The notes: generated from the sequence alone by a model not told the origin. DNA of 64,000 nt from Bacillota bacterium (GCA_023402845.1 JAEYFP010000035.1:111407-175406), one strand, 5' to 3'. Counted from the stretch's first letter, positions 35,476 through 44,560 are shown. Numbers and translations are program-made.

Positions 35476-35519
35476 GTCAATTCCTCCCTGCCGTTTCCCC
35501 TGCCGGTGAAAACGGAAAG

Positions 35520-35858
35520 CTATTCAAATTCAATGCCTGCCGTGATTCTGGCCAGAATGTCCTGAAACATTCTGCAAAAATCCAGCTCAGCCTGCATAAA
35601 ATCATATACGCGTGTATCCTCACATAACTCCTCGTATTGCTGTTCGAGCTTTTCTCCCTCCTCATAAAGGCTTTCCGATTCCGGCATGTTCTGCATCCGG
35701 CAATTTAATTCTCTCAGCTTTTCTATTCGCTCTTTCAGCTCCGGATAACTCCTTAACGTTTCTTTTTGTTTTTTATAGTTTTGATAATCCGCAGTACTGC
35801 GCATCTGCGCGACCAGTCCCTCAATGGCATTATCCATGCTGCTTTCCGATATACTCAT
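35520..35858 (-). CDS. YlbF family protein
   Basis: A 112-residue helical protein of the YlbF/YmcA family, whose Bacillus members form the Y-complex that guides RNase Y and affects competence, sporulation and mRNA maturation. Visible family features are AQMRSTADYQNYKKQKETL and LREFNCRMQN-like helices (KLRELNCRMQNMPES). I choose the ATG at 35858, behind AGGGAGTGACTCGT; open frame to 35936 runs into the RNase J gene. It sits immediately downstream of RNase J, an RNA-decay neighbourhood that fits the family role. Confidence 0.82.
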   Translation of the reverse strand: MSISESSMDNAIEGLVAQMRSTADYQNYKKQKETLRSYPELKERIEKLRELNCRMQNMPESESLYEEGEKLEQQYEELCEDTRVYDFMQAELDFCRMFQDILARITAGIEFE

Positions 35859-35878
35859 ACGAGTCACTCCCTGCGTCC

Positions 35879-37552
35879 TTACTCCACTTCCATAATAATC
35901 GGCAGAATCATCGGCCTTCTTTTCATCTTTTTCCATACATATCCGCTTAAGGCATCCTTCATCGTACTCTTCATTTTGCCCCAGTCCGTAATCTTCCTGT
36001 TCAGCAGCTCAAGCAATGCTTCCTCCACAACAATCTGCGCCTCGTCCATGATTTCATCGGACTCCCTGACATATACAAAGCCTCGCGAAACAATGTCCGG
36101 GCCGGCCAAAAGCTGGCTTGTTCCCTTTTCAAGAGTCAGCACGACAATCAAAATGCCGTCCTCAGCCAGATGCTGTCTGTCCCTTAATACGATATTGCCG
36201 ACATCGCCAACGCCAAGTCCGTCCACAAACACAGCTCCCGTCGGAACGGAACCCGCAACAGACGCCTGTTCGCCATCCAGTGCCAGCACATCACCCGAGG
36301 ATAGGATAAAAGTATTTTCCTTCGGAATTCCAAGCTCCTGCACAATTTTTGCCTGCGCCTTCCGGTGGCGGTATTCCCCGTGAACCGGGATTGCATATTT
36401 CGGCTTTACAAGCGTATACAGCAGCTTAATTTCTTCCTGACAGGCATGTCCCGAAACATGCGCATCCTGAAAAATAACATCTGCACCCTTGCTTCCCAGC
36501 TCATTGATTACCTTTGACACAGCCTTCTCATTTCCCGGAATCGGGTTCGAGCTGAAAATTACCGTATCTCCCGGCTTGATCGACACCTTCTTATGAATAC
36601 TCGATGCAATCCTGCTGAGTGCGGCCATTGCCTCACCCTGGCTGCCCGTCGTAATAATAACAGTCTTTTCGTCCGGATAATTCTTAAGCTGCTCAACATC
36701 GATCAGCGTCTGATCCGGAATCTTAATGTAGCCAAGCTCGGAGGCCGTCTGAATGATATTGACCATACTGCGGCCCTCCACCACTACCTTTCTGCCGTAT
36801 TTATATGCAGAATCTATGATCTGCTGCACGCGATCCACATTCGAAGCAAAGGTTGCGACAAGAATCCTCGTCGACTTGTGATCCGCAAAAATACTGTCAA
36901 ATGTTTTCCCGACTGTTTTCTCGGAATTGGTAAAGCCCGGACGCTCCGCATTTGTGCTGTCGCACATCAGCGCAAGCACACCCTTTTTTCCAAGCTCCGC
37001 AAATCTCTGTAAATCGATTGCATCGCCGAATACGGGCGTGTAATCCACCTTAAAGTCGCCCGTATGCACAACAACTCCGGCCGGCGAATAAATGGCCAGC
37101 GCACTTGCATCTGCAATGCTGTGGTTCGTCTTGATAAATTCCACCCGGAATACGCCAAGATTGATCGACTGTCCATATTTTACGATTTTTCTCTTAACCG
37201 TTTTCAGTAAATTATGCTCCTTCAGCTTGCCGTCGATCAGTGCGATCGTAAGTCTGGTGGCATAAACCGGCACATTTAAATCCTTTAAAATATACGGAAG
37301 CGCACCAATATGATCCTCATGGCCGTGCGTGATAACAAATCCCTTCACCTTATCCGCATTTTCTTTTAAATAAGTAATATCCGGGATAACCAAATCAATC
37401 CCGAGCATATCATCCTCGGGAAATGCCAGCCCGCAATCTACCACAACAATACTGTCCTCATACTCAAAGGCAGTAATATTTAATCCGATCTGTTCCAGAC
37501 CTCCTAACGGAATGATTTTTAACTTGCTTCCGTTCTCATTTTTCTGCTTCAA
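35879..37552 (-). CDS. rnj: Ribonuclease J
   Basis: A 557-residue metallo-beta-lactamase/beta-CASP ribonuclease. The metal motif HGHEDH is at 76-81, with other ligands in MVHTGDFKVDY-type (VVHTGDFKVDYTPV) and PVHGEYRHR segments; DAHVSGHACQEE is the beta-CASP/C-terminal motif. RNase J combines 5'-3' exo- and endonuclease activity in mRNA turnover and rRNA maturation. It lies three bases after the DUF1292 gene and 20 before ylbF. Length and domains are normal. A paralogue may exist elsewhere, so J1 or J2 cannot be specified. Confidence 0.95.
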   Translation of the reverse strand: MKQKNENGSKLKIIPLGGLEQIGLNITAFEYEDSIVVVDCGLAFPEDDMLGIDLVIPDITYLKENADKVKGFVITHGHEDHIGALPYILKDLNVPVYATRLTIALIDGKLKEHNLLKTVKRKIVKYGQSINLGVFRVEFIKTNHSIADASALAIYSPAGVVVHTGDFKVDYTPVFGDAIDLQRFAELGKKGVLALMCDSTNAERPGFTNSEKTVGKTFDSIFADHKSTRILVATFASNVDRVQQIIDSAYKYGRKVVVEGRSMVNIIQTASELGYIKIPDQTLIDVEQLKNYPDEKTVIITTGSQGEAMAALSRIASSIHKKVSIKPGDTVIFSSNPIPGNEKAVSKVINELGSKGADVIFQDAHVSGHACQEEIKLLYTLVKPKYAIPVHGEYRHRKAQAKIVQELGIPKENTFILSSGDVLALDGEQASVAGSVPTGAVFVDGLGVGDVGNIVLRDRQHLAEDGILIVVLTLEKGTSQLLAGPDIVSRGFVYVRESDEIMDEAQIVVEEALLELLNRKITDWGKMKSTMKDALSGYVWKKMKRRPMILPIIMEVE

Positions 37553-37555
37553 ACT

Positions 37556-37822
37556 CTATACCTCCCGCTCAAACTCGATATCCCCTATCGATTCCTCAAA
37601 CACCTTTGCAACCGCCTGAAGCTCCGTATCGTCATCAACGATCTCATATATGCTCTCAGACGCCTCCTCGGGCGCCATGTCCTTAAGTATCAATGCTTCT
37701 GCCTCATCCTCTGGGGATTCGGCAACAAGCAAATAATTCCTGCCGCTGATGCGTGTCTGATCCAGCACAAAAAATTCCGCTGTCTCTTTCCCGTCATCAA
37801 ACGAAAACTGAATTTTATCCAT
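37556..37822 (-). CDS. DUF1292 domain-containing protein (YrzB-like)
   Basis: An 88-residue acidic protein: MDKIQFSFDDGKETAEFFVL, then ISGRNYLLVAE and a Glu/Asp-rich C-terminus. Members of DUF1292 are small conserved Firmicute proteins of unknown function that almost always lie next to ruvX, as here, where it overlaps the ruvX stop by eight bases. No catalytic residues are apparent. Confidence 0.88.
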   Translation of the reverse strand: MDKIQFSFDDGKETAEFFVLDQTRISGRNYLLVAESPEDEAEALILKDMAPEEASESIYEIVDDDTELQAVAKVFEESIGDIEFEREV

Positions 37823-38258
37823 TTTCCTGTTCCCTTTCTTTTGCTAAATAATCCAAATAACCCTGCAAAATGAAGATAGCAGCAATTTTGTCGACATATT
37901 TGCTCCTATCCTCTCTTCGCACTCCGCTCTCCATCAGCACCTTATCCGCAGCAACTGTAGTCAGCCGCTCATCCCACAGGATGACCTCCAACCCCGTACG
38001 GCGCATCAGACTCTGCCGGAATTCAATTGTTTTTTCTCCACGTTCACCTACCGTCGCATTCATGTTCTTTGGAAACCCCAAAACAATGCGGTCTGCTTCA
38101 TACTGCACAATCAGTTCTTCTATCCTTGCGAGCGTTTTTCGAATTTTGTTTTCCGATTCACGCCTGATAATCTCAACTCCCTGCGCAGTAATAAGCAGAG
38201 GATCGCTTACTGCAACCCCCACTGTTTTTGAGCCAAAATCCAATCCCAATATACGCAT
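37815..38258 (-). CDS. ruvX: Putative Holliday junction resolvase / pre-16S rRNA nuclease RuvX (YqgF)
   Basis: A 147-residue RNase H-like protein. The N-terminal GLDFGSKTVGVAVSDP carries the first catalytic Asp (Asp7), VLGFPKNMNATVGERG the middle motif, WDERLTT the Glu, and DKIAAIFILQGYLD the last Asp. E. coli YqgF processes the 16S rRNA 5' end; a Holliday junction resolvase role has also been proposed. The gene is one base after ireB. Confidence 0.94.
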   Translation of the reverse strand: MRILGLDFGSKTVGVAVSDPLLITAQGVEIIRRESENKIRKTLARIEELIVQYEADRIVLGFPKNMNATVGERGEKTIEFRQSLMRRTGLEVILWDERLTTVAADKVLMESGVRREDRSKYVDKIAAIFILQGYLDYLAKEREQENG

Positions 38259-38259
38259 A

Positions 38260-38523
38260 TTAGTTCCATCCGTTGTTCTTGATATATTGTGTCAGCAATT
38301 CCTCGACAAGCTCGTCCCGTTCCACCTTCATGATTAAACTCCGGGCATTGTTGTGGCTCGTGATATAGGTCGGGTCGCCCGACATAATATATCCGACAAT
38401 CTGATTAACCGGATTATATCCTTTTTCCGTCAACGCTTCATATACGGTAGACAGCACTACCTTTACGCCGGTTTCCGGCTCCGTCTGCACTTTAAAGTAT
38501 TGTGTGTTGCCAAGATTCTGCAT
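38260..38523 (-). CDS. ireB: IreB family regulatory phosphoprotein
   Basis: An 87-residue protein (MQNLGNTQYFKVQ..., then GYNPVNQIVGYIMSGDPTYITSHNNAR). IreB is the Enterococcus substrate of the PASTA kinase IreK, phosphorylated on N-terminal threonines, and modulates cephalosporin resistance; homologues (YrzL) occur upstream of ruvX in most Firmicutes. The synteny ireB-ruvX-DUF1292 is intact. The N-terminal Thr7 here could be a phosphorylation site. Confidence 0.9.
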   Translation of the reverse strand: MQNLGNTQYFKVQTEPETGVKVVLSTVYEALTEKGYNPVNQIVGYIMSGDPTYITSHNNARSLIMKVERDELVEELLTQYIKNNGWN

Positions 38524-38603
38524 ATGATCACTTCCCTGCTCTTTCTTTACATCTTACCGAATTTCCTCGAATTCCCGAATATATTGGATAGTTATTTACT
38601 ATT

Positions 38604-40019
38604 CTACTCTAATTTGCCCGAAAACACAAGGATTTCATCCGTCAGCATCCCTTCCGCCCTGCCCGGGATGATTTGATTGCCTAAATTCTTCTCTGTCCGC
38701 ACCGCCGCTGTTACATATTCCTTTGTATATCCCATCTGGTAACAGATACCGTCGATTTCCTTTCCTTCCTCAAACAACACATCGATCTGTTTTCCCATAT
38801 ACCAGGCACGATAATTCCTGCCCCTTTCCTCCGACTCCTTGATCAGCACACCGCTTCTTTCCGCCTTTTCTTTTTCGGTCAGCTGGTTGGGCATTAAATC
38901 CGCAGCCGTCCCCTGCCTCCTTGAATATTTGAATACGTGCACCTCATAAAAGTCGATCTTTTGCAGAAACATCCGTGTTTCCTCGAACTCCTCCTCTGTC
39001 TCGCCGGGAAAACCTGCTATCACATCCGTCGTCAGTGCCGGATGCACAAAATAACGCCGAATCAGCTCTGTCTTCTCATAGTATTCACGCACGTCGTACC
39101 GCCTATTCATCCGCTTTAAGACCGTATCGGAACCGCTTTGCAAAGAAAGATGAAAATGGGGGCAAAACTTCGGCAGCCCGGTAAGCCCTTCCAAAAAGTC
39201 CTCCGTAATAATCCGCGGCTCTAAGGAACCGAGCCTGATCCTGCGGATTCCCTCTATCTCATGCACCCGCCGGATCAGAGAAAGCAGGTTTGTATTCGTA
39301 AAGCCTCCCTTCGCTGCCGCCGCATTATAAGAAATATCGGGCTGCTCCTCATCCTTATAAAAATCCAGTCCATACGAGCTTAAATGAATACCGGTCAGCA
39401 CAACCTCCTGATAGCCGTTTTCCGCAAGGCCTCTGATTTCCGCAAGCACATCCTCTTCTCTGCGGCTGCGCACCCTCCCTCTTGCATAGGGAATGATACA
39501 ATAGCTGCAAAACTGGTTGCAGCCGTCCTGAATTTTAATATAGGCCCGCGTATGCCCCCCGGCCCGTTCCAGCCTGAATTCCTCATACGTTTTCTCTGCG
39601 GCTATATCCGGCACGGCAGCATCCTTTTCAAACGGACAGGCACCGATCGTTTTCGCAGACAAACCGGCGCGGCGTTCCTCCAAAAGCTGCTCAACCAGCC
39701 CTACAATTTCCTTCTTCCGGTTGTTACCTACCATCAGGTCAATGCTTTCATCTCCGACAGCCTCTACCCGGTCTGTTTGTACATAACAGCCTGTAGCAAC
39801 AACAAGCGCCTCGGGGTTCCTTTTCTTCGCGCGGTGAAGCATCTGCCTCGATTTGCGATCCGCAATATTCGTGACGGTACACGTGTTGACAATATAAATA
39901 TCCGCTTTTTCGTCAAAGGGTACAACTTCGTACCCATTTCTTGTAAACATTTGCTGTATAAATTCCAATTCGTACGCATTTACCTTACAGCCGAGGTTAT
40001 GCAATGCAACTTTTGTCAT
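38604..40019 (-). CDS. mtaB: tRNA (t6A37) methylthiotransferase MtaB
   Basis: A 471-residue radical-SAM methylthiotransferase. The first iron-sulfur cluster is held by Cys11 (LGCKVN), Cys47 (NTCTVT) and Cys78 (TGCYVQ). The radical SAM cluster is held by Cys167, Cys171 and Cys174 in CNQFCSYCIIPYARG. A C-terminal TRAM-like domain follows. MtaB converts t6A to ms2t6A at position 37 of tRNAs reading ANN codons. The sequence KVNAYELE and the missing RimO/MiaB signatures favour MtaB. It probably begins the long transcript that continues through ireB and RNase J. Confidence 0.93.
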   Translation of the reverse strand: MTKVALHNLGCKVNAYELEFIQQMFTRNGYEVVPFDEKADIYIVNTCTVTNIADRKSRQMLHRAKKRNPEALVVATGCYVQTDRVEAVGDESIDLMVGNNRKKEIVGLVEQLLEERRAGLSAKTIGACPFEKDAAVPDIAAEKTYEEFRLERAGGHTRAYIKIQDGCNQFCSYCIIPYARGRVRSRREEDVLAEIRGLAENGYQEVVLTGIHLSSYGLDFYKDEEQPDISYNAAAAKGGFTNTNLLSLIRRVHEIEGIRRIRLGSLEPRIITEDFLEGLTGLPKFCPHFHLSLQSGSDTVLKRMNRRYDVREYYEKTELIRRYFVHPALTTDVIAGFPGETEEEFEETRMFLQKIDFYEVHVFKYSRRQGTAADLMPNQLTEKEKAERSGVLIKESEERGRNYRAWYMGKQIDVLFEEGKEIDGICYQMGYTKEYVTAAVRTEKNLGNQIIPGRAEGMLTDEILVFSGKLE

Positions 40020-40052
40020 AAGAAACTCCTTATTTTTTGTACTGTTTTTATA

Positions 40053-40081
40053 TTGACTTTTCCCTTTACCGGACTTATCAT
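40053..40081 (+). promoter_or_regulatory. Promoter of the HPr-like gene
   Basis: TTGACT (40053-40058), 17 bases, TATCAT (40076-40081), 40 bases upstream of the ATG, which has AAGGAGG at 40107-40113. Confidence 0.75.
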
Positions 40082-40121
40082 AAGAACTGTAGTAAATATA
40101 AACGATAAGGAGGTTTTTTGT

Positions 40122-40352
40122 ATGAAAACAGTACAGATTTCTTTAAATTCCATCGACAAAGTGAAGTCATTCGTGAATGATATTACAAAATTCGACTATG
40201 ATTTCGACTTAGTTTCAGGAAGATACGTGATTGATGCAAAATCGATCATGGGGATTTTCAGTTTAGATTTATCTAAGCCCATTGATTTAAACATCCATGC
40301 TGAAGACAATGCAGAGGACGTTTTGGCTGTTATTAAGCCGTACATGATTTAG
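40122..40352 (+). CDS. HPr-like protein lacking the phosphoryl-carrier histidine
   Basis: A 76-residue single-domain protein of the PtsH/HPr family. The AKSIMGIFSLDL segment (39-50) matches the regulatory-serine helix of HPr, with Ser41 at the position phosphorylated by HPr kinase. At the active-site loop, where HPr has GIHARPA, this protein has LNSIDKVKS, with no histidine. It therefore cannot relay phosphate from EI to EII and is probably regulatory or degenerate. A strong promoter and AAGGAGG support that it is expressed. The open frame extends far upstream but antisense to mtaB, so the ATG at 40122 is the start. Confidence 0.8.
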   Translation: MKTVQISLNSIDKVKSFVNDITKFDYDFDLVSGRYVIDAKSIMGIFSLDLSKPIDLNIHAEDNAEDVLAVIKPYMI

Positions 40353-40387
40353 TGAAGTACAATTTAAAGACAACCAAAGGGCATTTG

Positions 40388-42169
40388 TCAAAAGGGCAGC
40401 TGTCCTTTTTTTGTTCCAATCACATGTCCATTTACATAATAAAAGTCCATTCCCCGGTAATCCGCCGCATCAAAGCCCTCTTCCTTAAAAATATAGATGG
40501 TCCATTCCTTTACAACACCTGCTTTCAGCTCTTTCTTCCATCTCGAAATATTTTTTTCAACGGCATCCGCAATATCTCTCGCATAATAATAGTTGTTCAG
40601 CTGCATTTCATGCAGATAGGCATAATAGGCTGTCTCCATAAGAATATCATTTTCATCATAGAGAAAGACAAATTCCTTATGACCCTGCAGCACTTCCTTC
40701 AATTCCTCCGCATCCCACATTGTCTCATAGGTCTGCTGCGTATTGAAATAGTCCCGTTTTTCTTCCATGATGCCTGACAGATCAAAAAGCTGAAGGAAAA
40801 GTGCCGCGGCAATGAGTACTTTTGATAATCGGGGAGAAAAATACCGGTCCGTAAAAATAACTGCGCTCAGCATAACAAGATAGACTGCTGTCCAGATAAA
40901 CCGTCCGTTCGACCGGAAAATGCTCAGCACCTTTCTGACAACGGCCGGATACGGTACCCCAAATAGTTTTGTATCGTTCCAAGCGACGATCGGGAAAACC
41001 GAAAGCACACAAAACGCCGCAAACAAGAGCAGGATGATTGTGATCCGGTAATGTTCTATAAAAAACTTTTGAATTTTCAGCTGATCGGCTTTCCCCTCAA
41101 AATTATGTGCGGAGCCGCCCCATTTTGTACTATGTTGTACATATGGTATTATGATCACATTTTTTATAAATAAAATTCCGAGTGCACACAATAGCAGTAA
41201 GATTCCGGCTCCGAGATAGCCGGCTCCTTCATACTGAAAGTCATAATAAAGCGGCATCGCAGGAAAAATCCTGCCTTCGCCGAGTGAATTGAAAAACGTA
41301 TTCAAATTGCTGCCAAAGCTGCCAAGGCCCTCTCCTGCGGCAGAGGTACTCCCATAAAACGCCCCCAGCACAAAAAGCATAACAAGCGCTGTCAGACAAT
41401 AGAAAAAAAGAAGAAAGAAGGATTCCTTCAAAAGGACAAGCCTCCTGCTGCCCGTCTTATTTCCGATGACCCACCGCTCCGCCATGGACGCAAGGAGAAT
41501 CAATCCTACCATCGGAAGAAAATAAGAATGAATGGAAACGCATAAAAAGCCCATTCCCGCCCAAATCACACACCTTCTCAAGAGCCCGCCCAGACTGTCC
41601 TGATAAAACCAGAGGAGCAGTGCCAGCAAAAGAAGCCATTGTGCACCGAGCGCGGTATGATAATACATCCGTGAAAGTACGGGAAAGCTCAGGATAAAAA
41701 AGAGCGCCGACACAATACAAAGCCATTTTTTATCGGTAAACCTCCTGATCAGCAGTGCGGAAATTCCCCCTTGCAAAGCAAATGAAAGTATTCCAAACAA
41801 GCCAAAATACTGAAATGTTTCCGGCAGTATGCTCGTAAACGGCTTAAACAGCACGGCAAACAGCGGAATCGAATCGGTATAGATAACTGACATGCTCGTC
41901 GGATAAGAAAGAGAATAAATCAGTCCCACCGGAAACTGCCAGGCATCCATACGAAAATGACACCAGCCGATATAATGCTGCCGCAAATCCATATCCCCGT
42001 TCAGCAGCCACGCATCATAGGTAAAGTCAAGCACGCGGACACCGTAAACAAAGACAAAGCAAATCAGGCCGAGCAGACACCCGGTTAAAAATAATGTCCG
42101 GTATTCATGCACCCGCAGCCCTGCCGGTTCCGCCTTTTTTTCATCCCTTTTGATCCGTAGCTCTTCCAT
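40388..42169 (-). CDS. DUF6311-type polytopic membrane protein, possible GT-C glycosyltransferase
   Basis: A 593-residue protein with about eleven hydrophobic segments. After the first helix comes GDMDLRQHYIGWCHFR, an acidic loop like those of GT-C enzymes and DUF6311 proteins, followed by FPVGLIYSLSYPTSMSVIYTD. The C-terminal 110 residues are soluble. DUF6311 is uncharacterised; GT-C proteins transfer sugars from polyprenyl-phosphate donors outside the membrane. It follows thiI by 14 bases and converges with the HPr-like gene. Function is not established; a partnership with the GtrB-like enzyme at 32070-33008 is a hypothesis. Confidence 0.65.
   Translation of the reverse strand: MEELRIKRDEKKAEPAGLRVHEYRTLFLTGCLLGLICFVFVYGVRVLDFTYDAWLLNGDMDLRQHYIGWCHFRMDAWQFPVGLIYSLSYPTSMSVIYTDSIPLFAVLFKPFTSILPETFQYFGLFGILSFALQGGISALLIRRFTDKKWLCIVSALFFILSFPVLSRMYYHTALGAQWLLLLALLLWFYQDSLGGLLRRCVIWAGMGFLCVSIHSYFLPMVGLILLASMAERWVIGNKTGSRRLVLLKESFFLLFFYCLTALVMLFVLGAFYGSTSAAGEGLGSFGSNLNTFFNSLGEGRIFPAMPLYYDFQYEGAGYLGAGILLLLCALGILFIKNVIIIPYVQHSTKWGGSAHNFEGKADQLKIQKFFIEHYRITIILLLFAAFCVLSVFPIVAWNDTKLFGVPYPAVVRKVLSIFRSNGRFIWTAVYLVMLSAVIFTDRYFSPRLSKVLIAAALFLQLFDLSGIMEEKRDYFNTQQTYETMWDAEELKEVLQGHKEFVFLYDENDILMETAYYAYLHEMQLNNYYYARDIADAVEKNISRWKKELKAGVVKEWTIYIFKEEGFDAADYRGMDFYYVNGHVIGTKKGQLPF
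40390..40412 (+). terminator. Terminator of the HPr-like gene
   Basis: AAAAGG-GCAGCTGT-CCTTTT followed by further T residues, 37 bases after the stop of the HPr-like gene. It overlaps the last codons of the convergent DUF6311 gene, so it may act in both directions. Confidence 0.6.
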
Positions 42170-42183
42170 CTGCTCCCATCCTG

Positions 42184-43365
42184 CTATTCCACAATGATCA
42201 ATTCCTTTGTTTCAATCGCTTTGTTAAACAATTCATCTATTTGTTCCTCAAGATTCCGTTCGGAACGCTTGATGATATTGATATTCGGCTTAGTTACCGG
42301 ATGCTTTGCAACAAAGATCGTACAGCAGTCTTCAAATGGCTGGATTGAAGTCTCATAGGTACCGATCCTGTCGGAAACCGTAACGATCTCCTGCTTGTCA
42401 AAGCCGATGAGCGGCCTATATACCGGCATCGTACATACCTCATTTGTCGCTGCCAGAGACTGCATTGTCTGGCTCGCCACCTGACCGATACTTTCACCCG
42501 TGATCAGACCGAGGCACTCCGTTTCCTTCGCGATATGTTCCGCAATTTTCATCATATAGCGGCGCATAATAATCGTCAGCTCCTCGTGCGGACATTTTTC
42601 ATAAATAGAAAGCTGGATATCCGTAAAATTAATAATATGCAGATAAATCGTTCCGGCATACTTTGACACAATCTTCGCCAAATCCACAACCTTCTGCTTT
42701 GCGCGTTCGCTCGTATAAGGCGGCGCATGGAAATAAACCGCGTCCAGCTTAACCCCTCTCTTGGAAATCATATAGCCGGCCACCGGAGAATCAATGCCTC
42801 CCGACAGCAGCAGCATCGCTTTTCCGTTTGTTCCGACCGGCATACCGCCCGGTCCCGGAATAATTTCGGAATAAATATAAATTTTCTCCCTAATTTCTAC
42901 CGTCAGCATAATATCCGGCTTGTGTACATCCACCTTCATTTCAGGAAATGCATTCAGAATCACACTGCCAAGCTCCCGATCCAGTTCCATCGAATCCATC
43001 GGATAATTTTTTCGTGCACGCCTCGCATGCACTTTAAATGTCTTGTTTTTATCGGAATAAGTTTCCTCCATATATTTGACGACATCCCCCGCAAGCTGCT
43101 CAAAGCCGTTGTCCTCGACATGCACGACGGGACAGATGCCCGTGATACCAAACACACACTGCAGTCCCCGGACCGTTTCGTCAAAATCATATTCGCTCAG
43201 ACATTCAATATAAATTCTTCCCTGTGTTTTTGTCACCGAAAAGGTCCCCTCCACCTTTTTGAGTGCATGACGGATCTGCTTTACAAGCGCGTCCTCAAAC
43301 AAATAGCGGTTTTTACCCTTGATGCCGATTTCCGCATATTTAATTAAAAATGCCGTACGATTCAT
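42184..43365 (-). CDS. thiI: tRNA 4-thiouridine synthetase ThiI
   Basis: A 393-residue protein with an N-terminal ferredoxin-like/THUMP region (about 1-165) and a PP-loop ATPase domain with LLSGGIDSPVAGY (SGGIDS at 188-193). The C-terminal rhodanese domain of enterobacterial ThiI is absent, as is usual in Firmicutes, where a dedicated cysteine desulfurase supplies sulfur directly. That partner gene lies 22 bases upstream. The FEDCCTIFVAKHPV segment carries the conserved cysteine. It makes s4U8 in tRNA and may also serve thiamine thiazole synthesis. Confidence 0.95.
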   Translation of the reverse strand: MNRTAFLIKYAEIGIKGKNRYLFEDALVKQIRHALKKVEGTFSVTKTQGRIYIECLSEYDFDETVRGLQCVFGITGICPVVHVEDNGFEQLAGDVVKYMEETYSDKNKTFKVHARRARKNYPMDSMELDRELGSVILNAFPEMKVDVHKPDIMLTVEIREKIYIYSEIIPGPGGMPVGTNGKAMLLLSGGIDSPVAGYMISKRGVKLDAVYFHAPPYTSERAKQKVVDLAKIVSKYAGTIYLHIINFTDIQLSIYEKCPHEELTIIMRRYMMKIAEHIAKETECLGLITGESIGQVASQTMQSLAATNEVCTMPVYRPLIGFDKQEIVTVSDRIGTYETSIQPFEDCCTIFVAKHPVTKPNINIIKRSERNLEEQIDELFNKAIETKELIIVE

Positions 43366-43387
43366 ATTCTTATCCTCTTTTTCTGTT

Positions 43388-44560
43388 TTAATGTCTTGTA
43401 TACCTTCTGAGCACCGGCAGCAGCTCCTTGAGGGCCTCCATCGTATAATCCAGCTCCTCCTTTGTCGTCTCCACGGAAAAGCTGAAACGAACAGTCGATC
43501 TAAGCAGCTCCTCGTTAAGGCCGACCGCCTTCAGCGTCTCACTGAGAGCCGGCTTGTTAGAGGCGCAGGCCGAACCGGAGGAAATATAAATTCCCCTGTC
43601 CTCCAGCGAATGCAGCAGCACCTCCGCACGGATGCCTGCAACAGACGCACTGACCACATGCGGTGCCGTCTCTTTCACGGCGGCCGCACCCGCCGGCGGC
43701 AGACCGTTTATCGACACGCCCTCAAGCGCCGAAAGCTGTGCGATAAAATAAGTCTTTAACTCATACAGCCGCTCCATTTTATCCTCGAAATCCGTATAAA
43801 GCTCCTCGACAGCACGGCCGATCCCTGCGATGCCCGGAACATTCTCCGTTCCGGAGCGCAGACCTCTCTGCTGTCCTCCGCCGAATAAAATCGGCTGGAT
43901 TTTTACCGTTTCATTCACATATAAAATGCCGACGCCCTTCGGACCGTGAATCTTATGACCGCTGACGGACAGCAGATCAATTTTCATCCGTTTGGGGTGA
44001 AGGATCAGCTTTCCATACCCTTGCACCGAATCCACATGAAACAAAATATCCTTGCGATAGCTCTTAATCAGGCTCCCGATTTCTCCGACCGGCTGCAGCG
44101 ATCCGATTTCATTGTTGACATGCATAACGGAAACAAGAATCGTATCCTTACAGAGCGCCTGTTCCAGATCGGAAAGACGCACCCTGCCGCTTTCATCCGC
44201 CTCCAGGTAGGTTACGCGAAAGCCCTGCCTCTCCAAATATCTCATCGGCTCCAGAACGGCCGGATGTTCCATTTTTGTTGTAATTAAATGCATTCCCGCA
44301 CGCCGGTTTGCCGACGCACAGCCGATAATTGCCAGATTGTCGGATTCCGTACCGCCGGACGTAAATAGGAGTTCCTTTTCCCTCACCTTGAGATTTCCCG
44401 CTATTACTTCCTTCGCATGCCTGATATAGTTCTCCGCCTCGACACCGGCACGATGCATGCTCGACGGATTTCCGTAGGCCCGGTCCATAACGGTCCCCAT
44501 CAACTCCCTGACACTGTCAAAGCATCTTGTCGTGGCTGAATTATCCAAATAAACCTGCAT
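43388..44560 (-). CDS. Cysteine desulfurase (NifS/IscS family), probable ThiI partner
   Basis: A 390-residue PLP enzyme. The start MQVYLDNSATTRC is family-typical; SGHKIHGPKG places the PLP lysine at 203, HVDSVQGYGK gives the ring-contacting residues, and SSGSACAS carries the catalytic Cys332. GGAG lies seven bases before the ATG at 44560. A longer frame to 44830 overlaps the rsmE gene and has no comparable start. Its position between rsmE and thiI matches the NifZ/ThiI desulfurase-thiI pairs of Firmicutes, so it probably delivers persulfide sulfur to ThiI. Confidence 0.92.
   Translation of the reverse strand: MQVYLDNSATTRCFDSVRELMGTVMDRAYGNPSSMHRAGVEAENYIRHAKEVIAGNLKVREKELLFTSGGTESDNLAIIGCASANRRAGMHLITTKMEHPAVLEPMRYLERQGFRVTYLEADESGRVRLSDLEQALCKDTILVSVMHVNNEIGSLQPVGEIGSLIKSYRKDILFHVDSVQGYGKLILHPKRMKIDLLSVSGHKIHGPKGVGILYVNETVKIQPILFGGGQQRGLRSGTENVPGIAGIGRAVEELYTDFEDKMERLYELKTYFIAQLSALEGVSINGLPPAGAAAVKETAPHVVSASVAGIRAEVLLHSLEDRGIYISSGSACASNKPALSETLKAVGLNEELLRSTVRFSFSVETTKEELDYTMEALKELLPVLRRYTRH

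Noticed and set aside
39384..40121. Long plus-strand open frame in phase with the HPr-like gene
   Set aside because: It is antisense to mtaB, has no ribosome binding site at its start and no family resemblance; the AAGGAGG and promoter place the real start at 40122.
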